Assembly: GCA_028673005.1 (NCBI GenBank)
Contig: CM054120.1
Location: forward strand, 60,510,057 to 60,574,056
Direction: 5' to 3'
Length of the DNA stretch: 64,000 nt
DNA from: Tanypteryx hageni
Lineage: Eukaryota; Arthropoda; Insecta; Odonata; Petaluridae
Shown here in pieces: positions 22,783 through 34,698 of the stretch (its first letter is position 1; every line of letters begins with the position of its first letter). The notes under the pieces were generated by a model that did no database searches, was not told the DNA's origin, and saw nothing but the letters and a program-made list of their open reading frames with translations. A program made the translations under genes and the position numbers.

Positions 22783-25264
22783 GTGAGTATTATCAATGCG
22801 TTTTAAGAAGTAATTTGATTGAGTTTTTATATAGGGCATTTATCAGATTATCTTTTAAGTAACACAATTGTTTGATGTTATTTCAGAAGTTTCTGCAATT
22901 ATTATTACTGCATTTTAATGAGTACCTTGGTTCAATTTAATCATGTTACCATGCGTTCATTTTTGGAATTTAATTTATTTTAGCATACAGGCATCCCTCA
23001 TTTGACGCAATTTTGCTATAATGCGATTTAATCTTAATTCGAAAAATTTCATGTAAATAAAAAATTCGCCTAGTGAAAAAAATAATTACCACACGAATAA
23101 CTCTTTGATTGCGTGCGGTGCCAGCGTTCTGCATGTGTTATTTCCATGGCTACTTTTGTTTAGTCTCGATGAGGTTAAGAGTCGATGTTATCATAGCGTC
23201 AACTAGTAGAAAAAGGAAAGCAATATAAAAAGGAAATGGAAATCTTACCTGAAAGTGAATCGAAAGATAGTATGAGTTCAGTCAGTGATAGCGAGAATCG
23301 TATTAAAGATCGTGCTCAAATTAATAAGGTAGAAACGTAAATTTTTCTTTGTTGAGTGGGCATATACGAAACCATCTCTCTCTCCTGTCCATGTGTGCTT
23401 CTAGTATCTTTGTTTGCCCGTTTTTGAAGTTTTTCCGATAAACTTATGAGGAAGATGTAGAAATCTATGGTAAAGCAGCATGATACTAATATAGCAGGTA
23501 GATGGTTCCGGTGGACCAAAAAGCGTCTAGTTCGCGCATGACGTCACGTGAAATTAACTTTGTAGCGGGAAGCTCAAAATGTATATAAAAATGAACGTAA
23601 ATCGGCTGCTGATATAAGTCTGTTTATTTCTTCGCCCTTCGTTGTTTTAAATAATACATTTATAATGCATGCAATGCATGAAATCCCGTGACGTTAATTT
23701 GTACATACTATGATTTTTTGTTGCAACTACCGGAATCGGAAAAAGTTTAACGTTCGGGATCGAGAGAACTTCGACGAAGGGAAAAGACTTCTAAGAAAGG
23801 TCCCGGACTAATCATATTTTCCCCTATGATTCTCAAAGGACAATATTTCCCAAGCTCACTTTTTAGTTTTTGTTTATGATTAATTTCTTCGAATTTCGCG
23901 TAAATATTGGCGTTTTTATCATTCGTTATGTGTTATTATTGCAACGACTATTGCTGGACTCGGATTCGGTATAGACTAGGTTTGACTAAAAAACATGCGT
24001 AATCGATTTAGTTTTTCATTCGAATGTATTTTTAATGTTGTATAACGCTAATTTATGAAATTAGAAAACACAGAGCAACTCATCTGCGGTGATTTTAATG
24101 CCATTAAAGCCAATATAAGTAATAGCTGCACCACATTTAATTTAAAATAATTAATAGGAATGTAGGCATCATAAATTCCATTTGGATCATAATAGAACAG
24201 TGTTTCCCAATCCTACTCTATTTGTCTATAAAGTTTATTGAGTTTATATTCAGTAATTTTGAATATTCTGCTGCACATATACGACAAACAAAAGATGTAA
24301 GACCAATTGGTTAAAGCATGGCTTACAAAATATCAATGATGCCCTGCATAAATATGGTATTTCTGCTTTAGTAAATGCAGATTACAAATTTTATGGTTTC
24401 GACTCCTACGTTAGAATAATGGCAAAAATGAAATTTCTATGATATGCTCAAGTTACCCTTGCATATGAATGCCAACCGTCGACTATCCATGAAAAAATCA
24501 TGTGCTAGCCATGTCATATTTTTTTAATTACACAATACCACATTGCTCCTAAAGGATTAGACTGATCTCAGATTTTAGATGATATAATTAAAGTGGGTTG
24601 TAGGAAATATATTTAAAAGCAGAATAAATTTTTTAATGATAAATCAAAAAACTTGCATTCAGAAATTTATTCTGTAATCGTAAACAACACACATGGAGCA
24701 TATGTTACATAACCACATATGGTACACACTGTCTTACCATGAACTCCGTTGGCATTTTGTCACTGATATAAAATCAATATTAACAATGTGGTGACCAAAT
24801 ATTTACTTGTAAAAGCTAAGATGGTGATGATTGACGAGGATGTGAAAACCATTGATGATGTGAGATGCGATTGAGGTCCACCCAGCCCTAATCTGATGGT
24901 GGGGTTGCCACCTTAGCCTTCAAACAGGCCGGGATCTGCTTTAGTCTGCTCTCTCACTCTTTGTGGGAATCGATTAACTAATACCTAATGTCATACTGAA
25001 TGAATAAATTTCATAATATTTATGCTTAAGCTATTTATAACGGCATCACTGGTTAAAATGTAACAAACTTCAGGTGATAGCTAGGCACTTAAAACCCTTT
25101 GAGAATAATTTTACATATTTCTACATATTAGTAGTATCATGATAAAGCGGTATACGTGAAGTAATTCGTAAATATGGAATAAAAGATGTGCGATATAGTG
25201 CTTCTGTGAATGCTTAAAATAATTCATCATTCCGTTTCACCTCAAAAATACCTAAAGAATTTTA

Positions 25265-25850
25265 AAAAATCCTTATATAATAATTCTCAAGTGTGTCTGT
25301 CACGGTACTTTTGGGCATTTCACAATGGTATTAATAGGTGAACTTTCACAATCGTTAAACCCCCATGAGGTGGTCTCTAGAAAAATCAAACATCTCTGAA
25401 AAAGTTCGACTCCGGGAGACGATTATATTTTCCCATAAGTTTACGCGTGATTTTCGATTTTTCAAGGTTCAATATTTTTTCTTTCATTCATCAAAATACA
25501 AAAATATGGACCAATTTTCTCTGTAATTGCTTTATTCGACGGCTAAAACTGTAAAATATATTATTCTTGCAATGTTTTTACGTTACACGGAAGAATTTGT
25601 CAAATATATTTTCGACATTTTATGGCTTTTTCGTACTCTTTCCGGGTGTTGCCAGGGCGACCCGCATTGCTGCCTCCGATTCAATCAGTCTATTAAGCCT
25701 TCAAACAGACGAAAGTATTGAGTTATTCGCTTCGCGCTTTTTATAAAGCATCGCAATTATTGTTGTAGCAACGTCAAACGTAATAGATTGCAACAAGTAA
25801 TAGCAGATAATTATCATTCGGTAAATTGTGTGTGGACTGAGGGAGTTTTA
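25265..25850 (+). mobile_element. Repeat R1, copy in Tigger-like element
   Basis: Full set of R1 landmarks, from 'ccttatataataattctcaa' through 'ttatggctttttcgtactct' to 'cgcttcgcgctttttataaa'. Confidence 0.7.
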
Positions 25851-26340
25851 AACGATTGACTCAAAAAAAATCTTCTTTCTTTATTTCAATACTGGAATAT
25901 TACCTTTTTCGTAAGTAAAATCATTATATTCTATATATGTAATGTTTATTAACGCAAATAGTCCTATGCATCAGTTTCAAATTTGATGATAAGGAGAATA
26001 TGAGCTATTATTATTTTTTATTTTCAACAGAGAAATATAACACATTGTGAAGTACAAAAAATTTGTGATGGTAACAATTCATGAGTAAAAAATGAAATAA
26101 ATTGTTGAATTAATTATATATGAAAAACATTGCATGTCTAGAAATTAATAGTAGTTGTCCGATACTTGAGGAAACGTGATTGATTGTGAGTTCATATTCA
26201 ATGAAGTTTCAGTAGTTATCATTGGAAATAAGGTAAGGTAAAATTTAAAATTTTTCCTTTTGAATATACCATGATATAAGATTAACATTAACTGTGTGAC
26301 ATTGTGAGGTCGGCTTTTTAGTAGACCCTGTGAGAATTAT

Positions 26341-26533
26341 TGTGTGTGTGTATTTTCCTGTGTGAGCATTTCTCCGTGTGAGCATTTATTTGTGTGTGCA
26401 TTTATCCGTGTGTGCATTTTTCCGTGTGAGCATTTTTCCATGTGCGTGGGTATTTTTCATGTGAGCATTTATGAAAGTGGGGATTTTTCTGTCTGGATTT
26501 TTCCTATGGGCTTTTTTCGTGTGTGCATTTATC
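26341..26533 (+). repeat. 16-bp minisatellite, about 11 units
   Basis: Degenerate tandem copies of a unit close to TGTGAGCATTTWTCCG, with some units lengthened or shortened. The 70-codon open frame here translates the repeat and is not a gene. Confidence 0.85.
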
Positions 26534-27541
26534 TGGCCACCGCTAAAATGATGTAAGACTAATACAAATTAAGTGCAAGTATAAATAAAGTATAAATACT
26601 CAGTATTATGCTAATCCTCAAAGTTTCAGATGAATACAATGAATAGGTAAAAGTACGAATTTTATCTCAAGTTTACTCCAGAGTGGTAAACTCATTTGAA
26701 TCTCCTCCAAACTTTGGAATGACCTTGATTTAAATGCCCTCCATGCTTGAGGGGTTAACTCACATTATGCGATTTTCACTTTACATTCCAGGAAAGAATT
26801 AATCGCATGAAGTGTGGGATGCCTATATTTACCAAAATAGTGCCTCATTAATAGGTTTTTTTTACAAACAGAAATTTTACTTAACATAATACAAAGGTTT
26901 TACTATAATGAACATGTAAAATATGTTATGTCAAAATATCATCATTGCCTAATTGCCATAATTGCCTAACTCAGATGTGGTTTGAACATATCCCAAATGA
27001 CAATTAATTGATGAGAGGGAGTTTGAATAGATATTAAAATTGTAGTGCTGAAAACAAAAATATGTAATGTAGTATAATATGCAAGAGGAAAGAAGTTGGG
27101 TTTAATATTTAGAGAATATTATTTGGACTGAGCGGTAGATAATGTTTTGCATGCATTAGGATTAGGGTGGAGTTTGAAGAAAAAGTTGAGGACAAAAGTT
27201 AGTGTCCAATTTTGGATCAACAGTTGGTTATAAGAACAGCAGAGAGGATGCCAGGAACAAATCAGAGATGAAAAGATTAAAGTAATCTTGGATATTTTTC
27301 AGAAAGAGGACTTGGATAGAACAGATTATTTTGAGTGGGCTTAAATTACTCTGAGGGGTGGAAAACTTGCAATGATTATTTATTAGGTGACAAGATGCCC
27401 TCTCTTTTATGGGATATGCCATTTTTCATCATGTCCAGATAACATTTATCTGGGCAGTATTTTTTCTCTCTTAAACATTTTAAAACAGCTATAGAATGTT
27501 CTTTAAACAATTACTAGTAAAAATATTTATTTGCTTTATAG

Positions 27542-27644
27542 GAACTGTAGAAGGAATGGAATAATAAAATTTTATTCATAGCATGAGTAAAGATAATCTG
27601 ATGGTATATGCTTCAGATTTTCTTAGAAATAGTGGGGTTCCTAG
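27542..27644 (+). CDS. Candidate first coding exon, unknown gene
   Basis: The acceptor 'tatttgctttatag' ends at 27541 and the donor CCTAG|GTACAG at 27644/27645. An ATG at 27583 follows an in-frame TAA, has A at -3, and opens a 20-codon segment 'MSKDNLMVYASDFLRNSGVP' that ends in phase 2. Two upstream splice-bounded leader exons (21420-21504 and 22691-22782) could feed it. I do not recognise the peptide and found no convincing next coding exon, since the gypsy remnant follows directly. An exon near 32300 is phase-compatible but stops quickly. It may equally be a chance arrangement in AT-rich DNA. Confidence 0.3.
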
Positions 27645-27989
27645 GTACAGTAGTAGTTTTTCTTTATTGTTAGTGATTTGTTTTTAAGTTATGTACCAAT
27701 CTGAAAAATGAATGATAATTTAAAGCAGCGCTTCTAAACTGGTGGGATGCAAATTGATATTATGAAGCCTGCCCTAAGGTTTTGCAATTAGTTATTGATT
27801 CAGAATTTTTTTTAAAATTCCATGCATAAGAAGAAAGAGGCTTGGTAAATTTCCTTATGTTACTGGATGGGACTCGGGAAATTTCTTGAAGTTTAGGTGG
27901 GCTTTGATATTAAAAAGATTTAGAAATACTGATTTAAAGTTCTGACAGTGTATTTAACTGGCTAAAATAGTTCCCTACTACAGAGGGAG

Positions 27990-28865
27990 AGTTTTGTTGT
28001 ACTAGCCCCCAAATTTTTTCAAGATTGATTGACAAGGTTTTAGGGGACTTAAAATATTATTGTGTATTACCTTATATTGATGATTTATGTATTTATTCTG
28101 AATCTTATGAGACACATCTGGACCACATCAGCGTGGTACTGCAGAGAATTCGTCAAGCAAGTCTCACTGCCCAACCAGACAAAATGAAAGTTGCTTAGTC
28201 AGCTGTTAACTTCTTGGGACATCAGGTAACATGTGAAACCCTGCAGATAGATCCTGAGAGGATGAAGCCAATAATGAATTTTCCGGTGCCTACTTCACTG
28301 AAACAGGTCGATTCCTTTCTTGGTATGTCAGGTTTTTATTCAAAGTTTGATCCTAATTTTGCAAAATTGGCCACTCCCTTAAATGTTTTGAGGAGAAAGA
28401 ATGCCACTTTTCATTGGACCGATTCCCATTGTGATTCTTTTATGAAGCTTAAAAATGTCTTGTCCTCTCCTCCAGTTCTTCATTTGCCAATTTTAATGCA
28501 GATTTCCATTTCTTTGTGGATGCTAGCAATATTGTTTAGGGAGCCACTCTCAACCAGCTGATTGACGGTAATTTTAAAACGGTGGCTTATGCCAGCAAAA
28601 CACTTAATGCTCAGGAGTCTCATCTGTCCACTTATGAATTGGAATGTTTGGCCTCTTGTTTCGCAACTCAAAAATTTAAGCCATACCTGCAGGCAAGACC
28701 ATTTCATTTGTATGATGATCATGTTGCTCTCACTTGGCTTTTTAATCACCCTAAACAATTAGGTAAAATTGGTCGTATGATCTTAAAACTGTTGTTTCCA
28801 TTTTACAATTCACCACGTATCTGCTTCTTGTAATAGGGCTGCAGATTGCTTATCTCGGGTTAAAA
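27990..28865 (+). pseudogene. Ty3/gypsy pol: reverse transcriptase and RNase H
   Basis: Translation starts inside the reverse transcriptase palm with 'QIFSRLIDKVLG' and then the YIDD catalytic motif in 'LPYIDDLCIYS'. It continues with 'NFLGHQVT' and 'LKQVDSFLGMSGFYSKFDPN', then an RNase H domain with 'VDAS' and 'AYASKTLNAQESHLSTYELE'. An in-frame TAG near 28197, a stop near 28537 and a frameshift near 28800 kill it. Finger and gag sequences are missing on the left, so the element is 5' truncated. No LTRs are visible. The family is a retrotransposon of the Metaviridae type; the clade was not determined. Confidence 0.9.
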
Positions 28866-29104
28866 TCTTGGATCACCATTCTGATCCAATCCCTGTTCAT
28901 ATTTCTCGTTTATTGCAACATGTTCCATTGTCCTTTACCAATATTCATCATCATCAGTTTTCAGACAGAGACATTTGTAAAATTATAGAACAAATCAGGT
29001 TAGGGAAAACCATTCCTTATTATTCCCCTCAAGGTGACTTACTACGTCAGCATTCCCTGGGCTCGAAGAAGTCTCGCGTTCTAATACTTCTTGCTTTGAG
29101 AGAG

Positions 29105-30060
29105 ATGATCTTCTAATACTTTCATTCTTCTCCTATTGGTGGTCATCTAGGGAGTGCAAAAACATACGATAAAATCTGCCATGAGTTAGATAACTAAATC
29201 CAGAAATTGTTTACCCCCAGGTCGTCACTCAGCTAATTTCCCGTCTTATCCTTGGGAAAGAATAATTATTGATTTTGTTGGTCCATTACCCAGGAATAAA
29301 TTTGGTCATGCTTATGCTTTAACAATAATTGATGGTCTTAGAAAATTTGTAATTATTCAACCGGTTAGAAATTCAACAATTAAAGCTGTAGTTCATATCT
29401 TAACAATGCTGGTCTTTTCTAAATTTGGGGTTCCTAAATATATTTTCTCAGATAATGCTTCCTCTGTCAAATCTAAATTATTTTATGAAATATGTTTTAG
29501 CGTAGAGATTAAACATATTTATACTGCTCCCTATTATCCCAGGTCTAACCATGCAGAAAGAGTACACAGATATTTAAAGTATGCCTTTTCTGCTATCACA
29601 TGTAATACCCATAATAATTGGGATACATTCCTACCTTTGCTGACATTTGCTTTTAACTCGGCAAAACACTCTGCTACAGGTGTTTCACCTGCTAAGGTAT
29701 TTTTGGGTCATGAGCTACCACATTCATTGTCGCTTCAATGGGAATTGCCAAATAAGTTGGCATCAGCTGATTGCAATTCAGCTTCAGGGCAGGATTTTGG
29801 GAACAAGGTGCTTAGTAATTTGTCCAAATCACAACAGCATGTTGCTTGCAAACATATTGCTAGATTATTCTCCACAAGCCTTTTCACTAGGTGAACAGGT
29901 TGTGTTTAGAGCTGTGCCTAAAGTTTCCAAAGTTAATTAAATGTCTGCCAAAATTTCTCCCTTATGGGAAGGACCCTTCGTGATCGACAGGATAATTATT
30001 CCTGTAACTCTCTCTAAGGAAGCCAGACATTCCAAATTATTGTCGTATAGTCAATGTTAG
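29105..30060 (+). pseudogene. Ty3/gypsy pol: integrase
   Basis: Continuing the pol order, 'HSSPIGGHLGSAKTYDKICH' is the start of the HHCC zinc-binding region, but the CxxC half is lost in a small deletion near 29195. The catalytic core then stays open to 29894. It has the first D in 'IIIDFVGPLPR', the second in 'IFSDNASS', and the E in 'NHAERVHRYLK', with about 34 residues between D2 and E, close to the usual 35. The C-terminal 'LWEGPFVI' near 29962 belongs to the GPY/F region and is reached only after a stop. The integrase frame is better preserved than the reverse transcriptase part. Confidence 0.9.
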
Positions 30061-30069
30061 CCAAGTTAA

Positions 30070-30285
30070 GAAATATTTTCCTGCCAGTAGGCAATAATTT
30101 GTTATTTTTGATTTTCACGTATCAACATTATTTATATTATGAAATATTTATCTGCCATTGAGCAATAATTAATTATTTTCAATTATTTTGTAACAGCGTT
30201 AAAGAAATTTATGAAATATTTTGGGGCCATAAGATAATATTTGTCATTCTCACTTACCACATACATTGTTAATCAATTTAAAAAA
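30070..30285 (+). repeat. Three tandem units of about 71 bp after gypsy pol
   Basis: Units start with 'gaaatatttt' or 'gaaatattta' at 30070, 30141 and 30213. Each continues through a 'cctgcca.t.ggcaataat'-like phrase. They sit immediately 3' of the integrase remnant and probably belong to the 3' untranslated region of the retroelement. Confidence 0.7.
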
Positions 30286-30393
30286 CTTTGCTGGTATCAA
30301 ATAACAGTTTGACATTTTTTGTCTTTTCGGTTAATTAATCACGCATTGTATACAAATGTTCAGAATTATTTTGTTTTGTAAACTTGTTTAGAT

Positions 30394-31213
30394 CAGGGGT
30401 GCACAAACTTTTCATACCGTGTCCCAATTTTTGTTCAAAATACAAACTTGGGCCCCCTACCATGGCTGGCAAGATTTTTATCAAGATTTGGTATTTGGGA
30501 GGGGTTTTATGTCGATGATTATTTTGAGAATTAGTATGTTACAAAAAATGGTACATTTTATTAAAACTGAAAATAACAAAATAATTCAAGATAAATACAC
30601 AAAATGGAAATTTTAAAAGGAATAAAATCAAATATCACTAAATTAATGAAATTATGCAGCAATATGAATACAAAAATATATATCACATTTTAAAATAACA
30701 ATAAGAAAAGCACAAAAAAAAAGAAAAATAACACTTGATTTTGTAATGAATAGATTTAATTCAATGGGATCTGTGGGCTTGTCTCTTACTGGCAATTTCG
30801 TCTAGTCTCGGCTTAATTGATAAATTCGCCACTCTCAATTCTGATTCATGGCGTTCTTACTGACAATTATTTTATTAAATTTATTTGTAAAACAATAAAG
30901 AATAAATCCACCGGTTCAGAACTAAACATTGCACATTTCAATAGACATATTCACATGACGGCCTTCGTTCGACAACGTACAGCAGTGTAGTGTGATAACG
31001 CGCACTGTAAACGAAGTCACAGTCACGTTGAATAGAGGGGATTCCCAGCATGTTACTCTCATAAATACAAAAGATTACTGAAATATAACATTGTAAACAA
31101 AAAATATATGTGAAATATGAAAAAAGAACTAAATTTTCCTACTTAAAATTAAATCATGGCTATAATCGCGCCCCTCGCATAATTTCTCACGCCCCCTAGT
31201 TTGTGCTCCCCTG
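30394..31213. mobile_element. Non-autonomous hAT (MITE), 820 bp, with 8-bp TSD
   Basis: The left end is CAGGGGTGCACAAACT. The right end, read inward, is CAGGGGAGCACAAACT: 16 bp with one mismatch. The 8 bp GTTTAGAT occur directly outside both ends (30386-30393 and 31214-31221), a perfect hAT-length target duplication. The interior is AT-rich with no transposase. Good ends and a perfect duplication suggest a fairly recent insertion. Confidence 0.92.
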
Positions 31214-31221
31214 GTTTAGAT

Positions 31222-31600
31222 ATACAAGGATAAGGAGTGTCCTTGGGTGATTGCATTCTGGGTCATGTTTTTCCATTTTCATTTTCCACTTGGAGGTGCC
31301 TCTTTTCCTGTCCTGTAGACAGAGACACTGATTCGTAAGAATTATGGTCCTTGTTAATGTTCTGGTGTAGAGAATTAGTGACTTTGTGAGAAGCTCCTTC
31401 TCGTTAAATGCTGCTTTTGCCATTGCAGTCCTACTTGTGATGTCCTGTGTACTACTTCCATCCTGTTTTAAGATACTGCCAAGATATTTGAAACTACTTT
31501 CTTGTTCCAATTTTTTGCCATTTACCATTACATTAAATTCTTTGTTCCTTTGATACCACTATGACTTTTGTTCCATTTGTATCTCTTGCTTTATATAATG
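31222..31600 (-). pseudogene. Non-LTR retrotransposon RT C-terminal fragment
   Basis: The minus strand reads 'VIVVSKEQR', then after a one-base shift 'VNGKKLEQESSFKYLGSILK' and 'ITSRTAMAKAAFNEKELLTK'. This order (SKE, VNGKxLEQVxxFKYLGS, RIAMAKxAF..KxLLT) is characteristic of the region just past the palm in many arthropod LINE reverse transcriptases. The catalytic FADD box is absent, so only the thumb/connection part survives. The hAT MITE target site borders its 3' end. Confidence 0.8.
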
Positions 31601-32200
31601 AAAATCTGGTCATCATACTATTTATTAAGTATGAAAGAATAGGAGATAAAACAGTGATATCAAATAGGTAACAATAATGTTAATTTTTACCACTTAAAGG
31701 GCAGTATCCAGGCCTTGTCACTCTAAAGGCTTCAATTTCAGCAATGGGTAAAGCATTGCATATTCTTCTTTCGCTTAATATTCTGAGCTGAAGATATCTA
31801 TTAATTTTTCATGTGAATTGGACTTTTTTAAATTGTAAAAATATTGAACATTCATAATGAGAGAAAAAAATTTTATTTATTGTAATTTACTATTAAAATT
31901 TTTGAATCTTAAATGGCCCATCTCACACTTTGCAGTGGGTCTCGCTATATTCTGAAAACTCCTTATACTGTAATGATAATATAAATGCAGGAATTCTTCA
32001 TCACCTTGCCACTTAACTAAAATGTGGAATGAAGTGAGTTATTTTTTTGACAAAGTTAATTGGTTAAATTTGGTGACTTGAAATAGTTAATTAATGGATT
32101 CGCTTTATTTATGCTTACCAGTAGTCAAAATTTATTGGTGAGCAGTCGACTAGAATTAATTTGGGCGGATGTGCATGGTGTTGGACAGAGCAGAGCCATG
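31601..32200. other. AT-rich stretch without recognisable gene
   Basis: Nothing recognised on either strand. Confidence 0.45.
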
Positions 32201-32329
32201 ATGTGAAGAGCCTTGCCGTGCAGTAGCCAGTATATATGCATCTGGGTGTGGAAGTATAGAGATTTGTCTGGAAGCTATGGGGTAAGGGAATGGTTTTTCC
32301 TAGTGCTTGCAAATTGTGGTTTGTTCACA

Positions 32330-32410
32330 ATGGCAGACAATAGTGATAAATTTAATGAGAATGAGTATTCATTGAGAAGTGTTACATTTGGATTAAACGA
32401 CTTTTCCTAA
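32330..32410 (+). CDS. Short ORF with good start context, doubtful
   Basis: An ATG in the context CACAATGGC opens 26 codons beginning 'MADNSDKFNENEYSLRSVTF' and ending at TAA. Upstream lie a TATATATGC at 32229, a donor-like GGG|GTAAGG at 32280 and an acceptor-like 'tttttcctag' at 32312, so a spliced leader could be drawn. The peptide is unrecognised and very short. It may be a relic or chance. Confidence 0.18.
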   Translation: MADNSDKFNENEYSLRSVTFGLNDFS

Positions 32411-34480
32411 TTTGTGATTGCTCTTAATCATTTAATTCATTATATATGTTAAGGAAATCTAAATACTGTGCAACCTCAAAAACATTCCATACGTCAGCAT
32501 TGTAGACTCGAATATCTTGGATGTGTTGATATTTTATTTCTCAGAATATAAGACATTAATTTTCTATTGGAACTTAAGCGGTTCGTATATTATCAAATCG
32601 ATAATTTGAGTAATCAATTACATTTTGTGTATAAAAGTTACCTAGCATCCTCCAATAAATTGAACTTCTTTTATGAATGGACATGAATTTGACTTAACAT
32701 TAATAGGAGTCCAATATTGTAACAAGTTTCATAGGATTACAGAAGATCATACCTTAAAAGAATAAAAATAATTTAGATGAATAACTGAGCAGTCAATATA
32801 AGAGATGCAATACAGACAAGAGTGATGAATTACATTTTATAACTGGTGTGCAAATTAAAAGAAAATTTCATAGGAAAATATCACTGGAACTTGTTTGAAT
32901 ATTAGTTAAGCTATAAAAAGGAAAATATGGGAAATGCCTAAAATTTTATGATTCAGCAAATTTATCTACCATGGAAATGGAAATTGCATTACAAAATTCA
33001 ACACTGCTGGAATTATTGTCATCATTCAAAGAGTACACTGCTCCTAAGATGACTGAAGTCTTTCATGGCCAAATTGTTAGTACATATTAAATAAATTCAG
33101 CAAATCAAATCATTTTCATTATTAAAAATGTCAAAGAAACATGAAGATTTTTGTTAAAAATGTTAACTATATTTAAACAGTAATAAACTGGCATTACACA
33201 ATATAATTTAAAATTGATATTTGGAGAATTGATGAAATTTATAAGAAACTAGCATTTCAAAGAAAATTTTGATATAATTAAGCAATTTATTATAAAATTT
33301 AAGAATCCCTCTCAGAAAAGCTGAGAAGAAGTGACTCTCAATGATTACACCAATATTATCGTTCAGCATAAATAAAAATTAGAGAACTACTAGAATGTAT
33401 TTTCCAAGTCTCTAAACGTTCAGAATACATGATGGCTTATAAAATATGGGAATTATAATTATATTGGTAAGGATAATTCAGTGAAAAGTATATCACATGT
33501 TAGCCATGAAAGTGCTATTTCATCCCATTCACTTCTCAACCAACAGAAGGCATTAACACCATAAAAATTTAGAAATGCAAAACTTCTAAAATTATAATCA
33601 AAATAACTACCCTAGATTTATTGATGATAGCAAGAAAAAGTGAATAAGCTTTCCACAATACATAAAAGCAAAGACCTCACAATAAGATTTCAATAGATCT
33701 TCTGAACAAGCCTTACCCACATTTTCAATTTATCGTCTCTCTCCTTTAGAATACCTCTCCTGCATTCACATTTAACCCTTTTAGTGCCAGACAACTGTAT
33801 AATCATTTATGTAACATCATTAAATAGTTTGAAAAAGATTTAACTTGCAAAGATGTCATTTCACAGAAGAATGTTTGGGCTAGTCAATATTTTTTGTTAA
33901 AAATATATTTTAATTTCATGCATCTCTCCAAATCCTATAAATATGTTGATATGATGGAAGAGTTTGTTATGGAGATCATCAGGAGCTTTTAGCATAGAGA
34001 ATAGTATCAGTACAATATTTTTACTTTATGCAAATGTTAATTGTGGTTGAATGAATATCAGAACATCAAAAAAATTTAGCTAACTCCATAAAAACCATAA
34101 TTTCATCCAAGATTATTTTTTAAATAGTACTATTCTTTATAATATGACAGTTTAGCCTATAAAAACCAATACTTTGTAAAATATTATATTTTCAAAATTT
34201 TCTGTAATACAACTAGCTTTTACAAAAGAAGGACTTGTAACTTATTTATTCAGCATATAAGATATTTTTCAGTGACCTGCTTTATTGGCCACGAATAGGG
34301 GAAATAAAAACAACACCATTTCTCAGAAGTTCATTGCTGGGAAATTGGCTATATAGTTATTTTTTAAACTAAAACTTTTCAAATGTTTATTATTCCAGTG
34401 CAAAATTACAGTAGAGGCCCATTTATTCTTGTGTGGTAAATATATATATAACAACTTACGGAAAAGGAAAGGTAAAATGA
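32411..34480. other. Long AT-rich stretch without recognisable gene
   Basis: Very AT-rich, intron- or intergenic-like. No repeat family shared with the rest of the window, no coding stretch and no transposon domain was recognised. Confidence 0.5.
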
Positions 34481-34698
34481 ATATATGGATGTCAACAAGG
34501 TGTTGGGATGAGGAAACCCAGTGAGCACTCACCAATCAGACGACTTCAGGTTGGCGAGGCCCCGGGGATGTCGAAGCGACACACGTAAAATAACACAAAA
34601 ACACAGAAACATCACATCACAAAAGCTTTCGGAACTACTCCTTCTTCAGCTACAGAGAGAGAACTCCTCATCCCAACACCTTGTTGACATCCATATAT
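34481..34698. repeat. Foldback with 34-bp perfect arms
   Basis: The 34 bp at 34481-34514 (starting 'atatatggatgtcaacaagg') are exactly complementary to 34665-34698. The spacer of 150 bp is distinctly GC-richer and contains 'ggcgaggccccggggatgtc' and 'aaagctttcggaact'. No target duplication was identified. Perfect arms suggest recent origin or selection for pairing. Confidence 0.9.

Larger units (their letters stand above)
22988..26825. mobile_element. Tigger/pogo-like element with TA target site
   Basis: The left end is TA|CAGGCATCCCTCATTTGACG. The right end, read inward on the minus strand, is TA|tAGGCATCCCACACTTCATG. TA flanks both sides and the inner parts share 'atgcgatt'. This is the layout of pogo/Tigger members of Tc1/mariner. 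About 3.8 kb lies between, but no intact transposase was found. A short open stretch near 23238 ('EILPESESKDSMSSVSDSEN') may be a remnant of coding sequence. The interior holds an R1 copy (25265-25850) and a minisatellite (26341-26533). The element lies in the putative intron between 22782 and 27542. Confidence 0.6.

Noticed and set aside
26344..26556. Cysteine-rich 70-codon frame
   Set aside because: It reads through a 16-bp minisatellite, so the CxF/V repeats are an artefact.
34635..34660. CTGAAGA...GAAA on the minus strand within the foldback core, as a ribozyme
   Set aside because: Only a 3-bp stem II and no closing stem III; the similarity to a hammerhead core is superficial.
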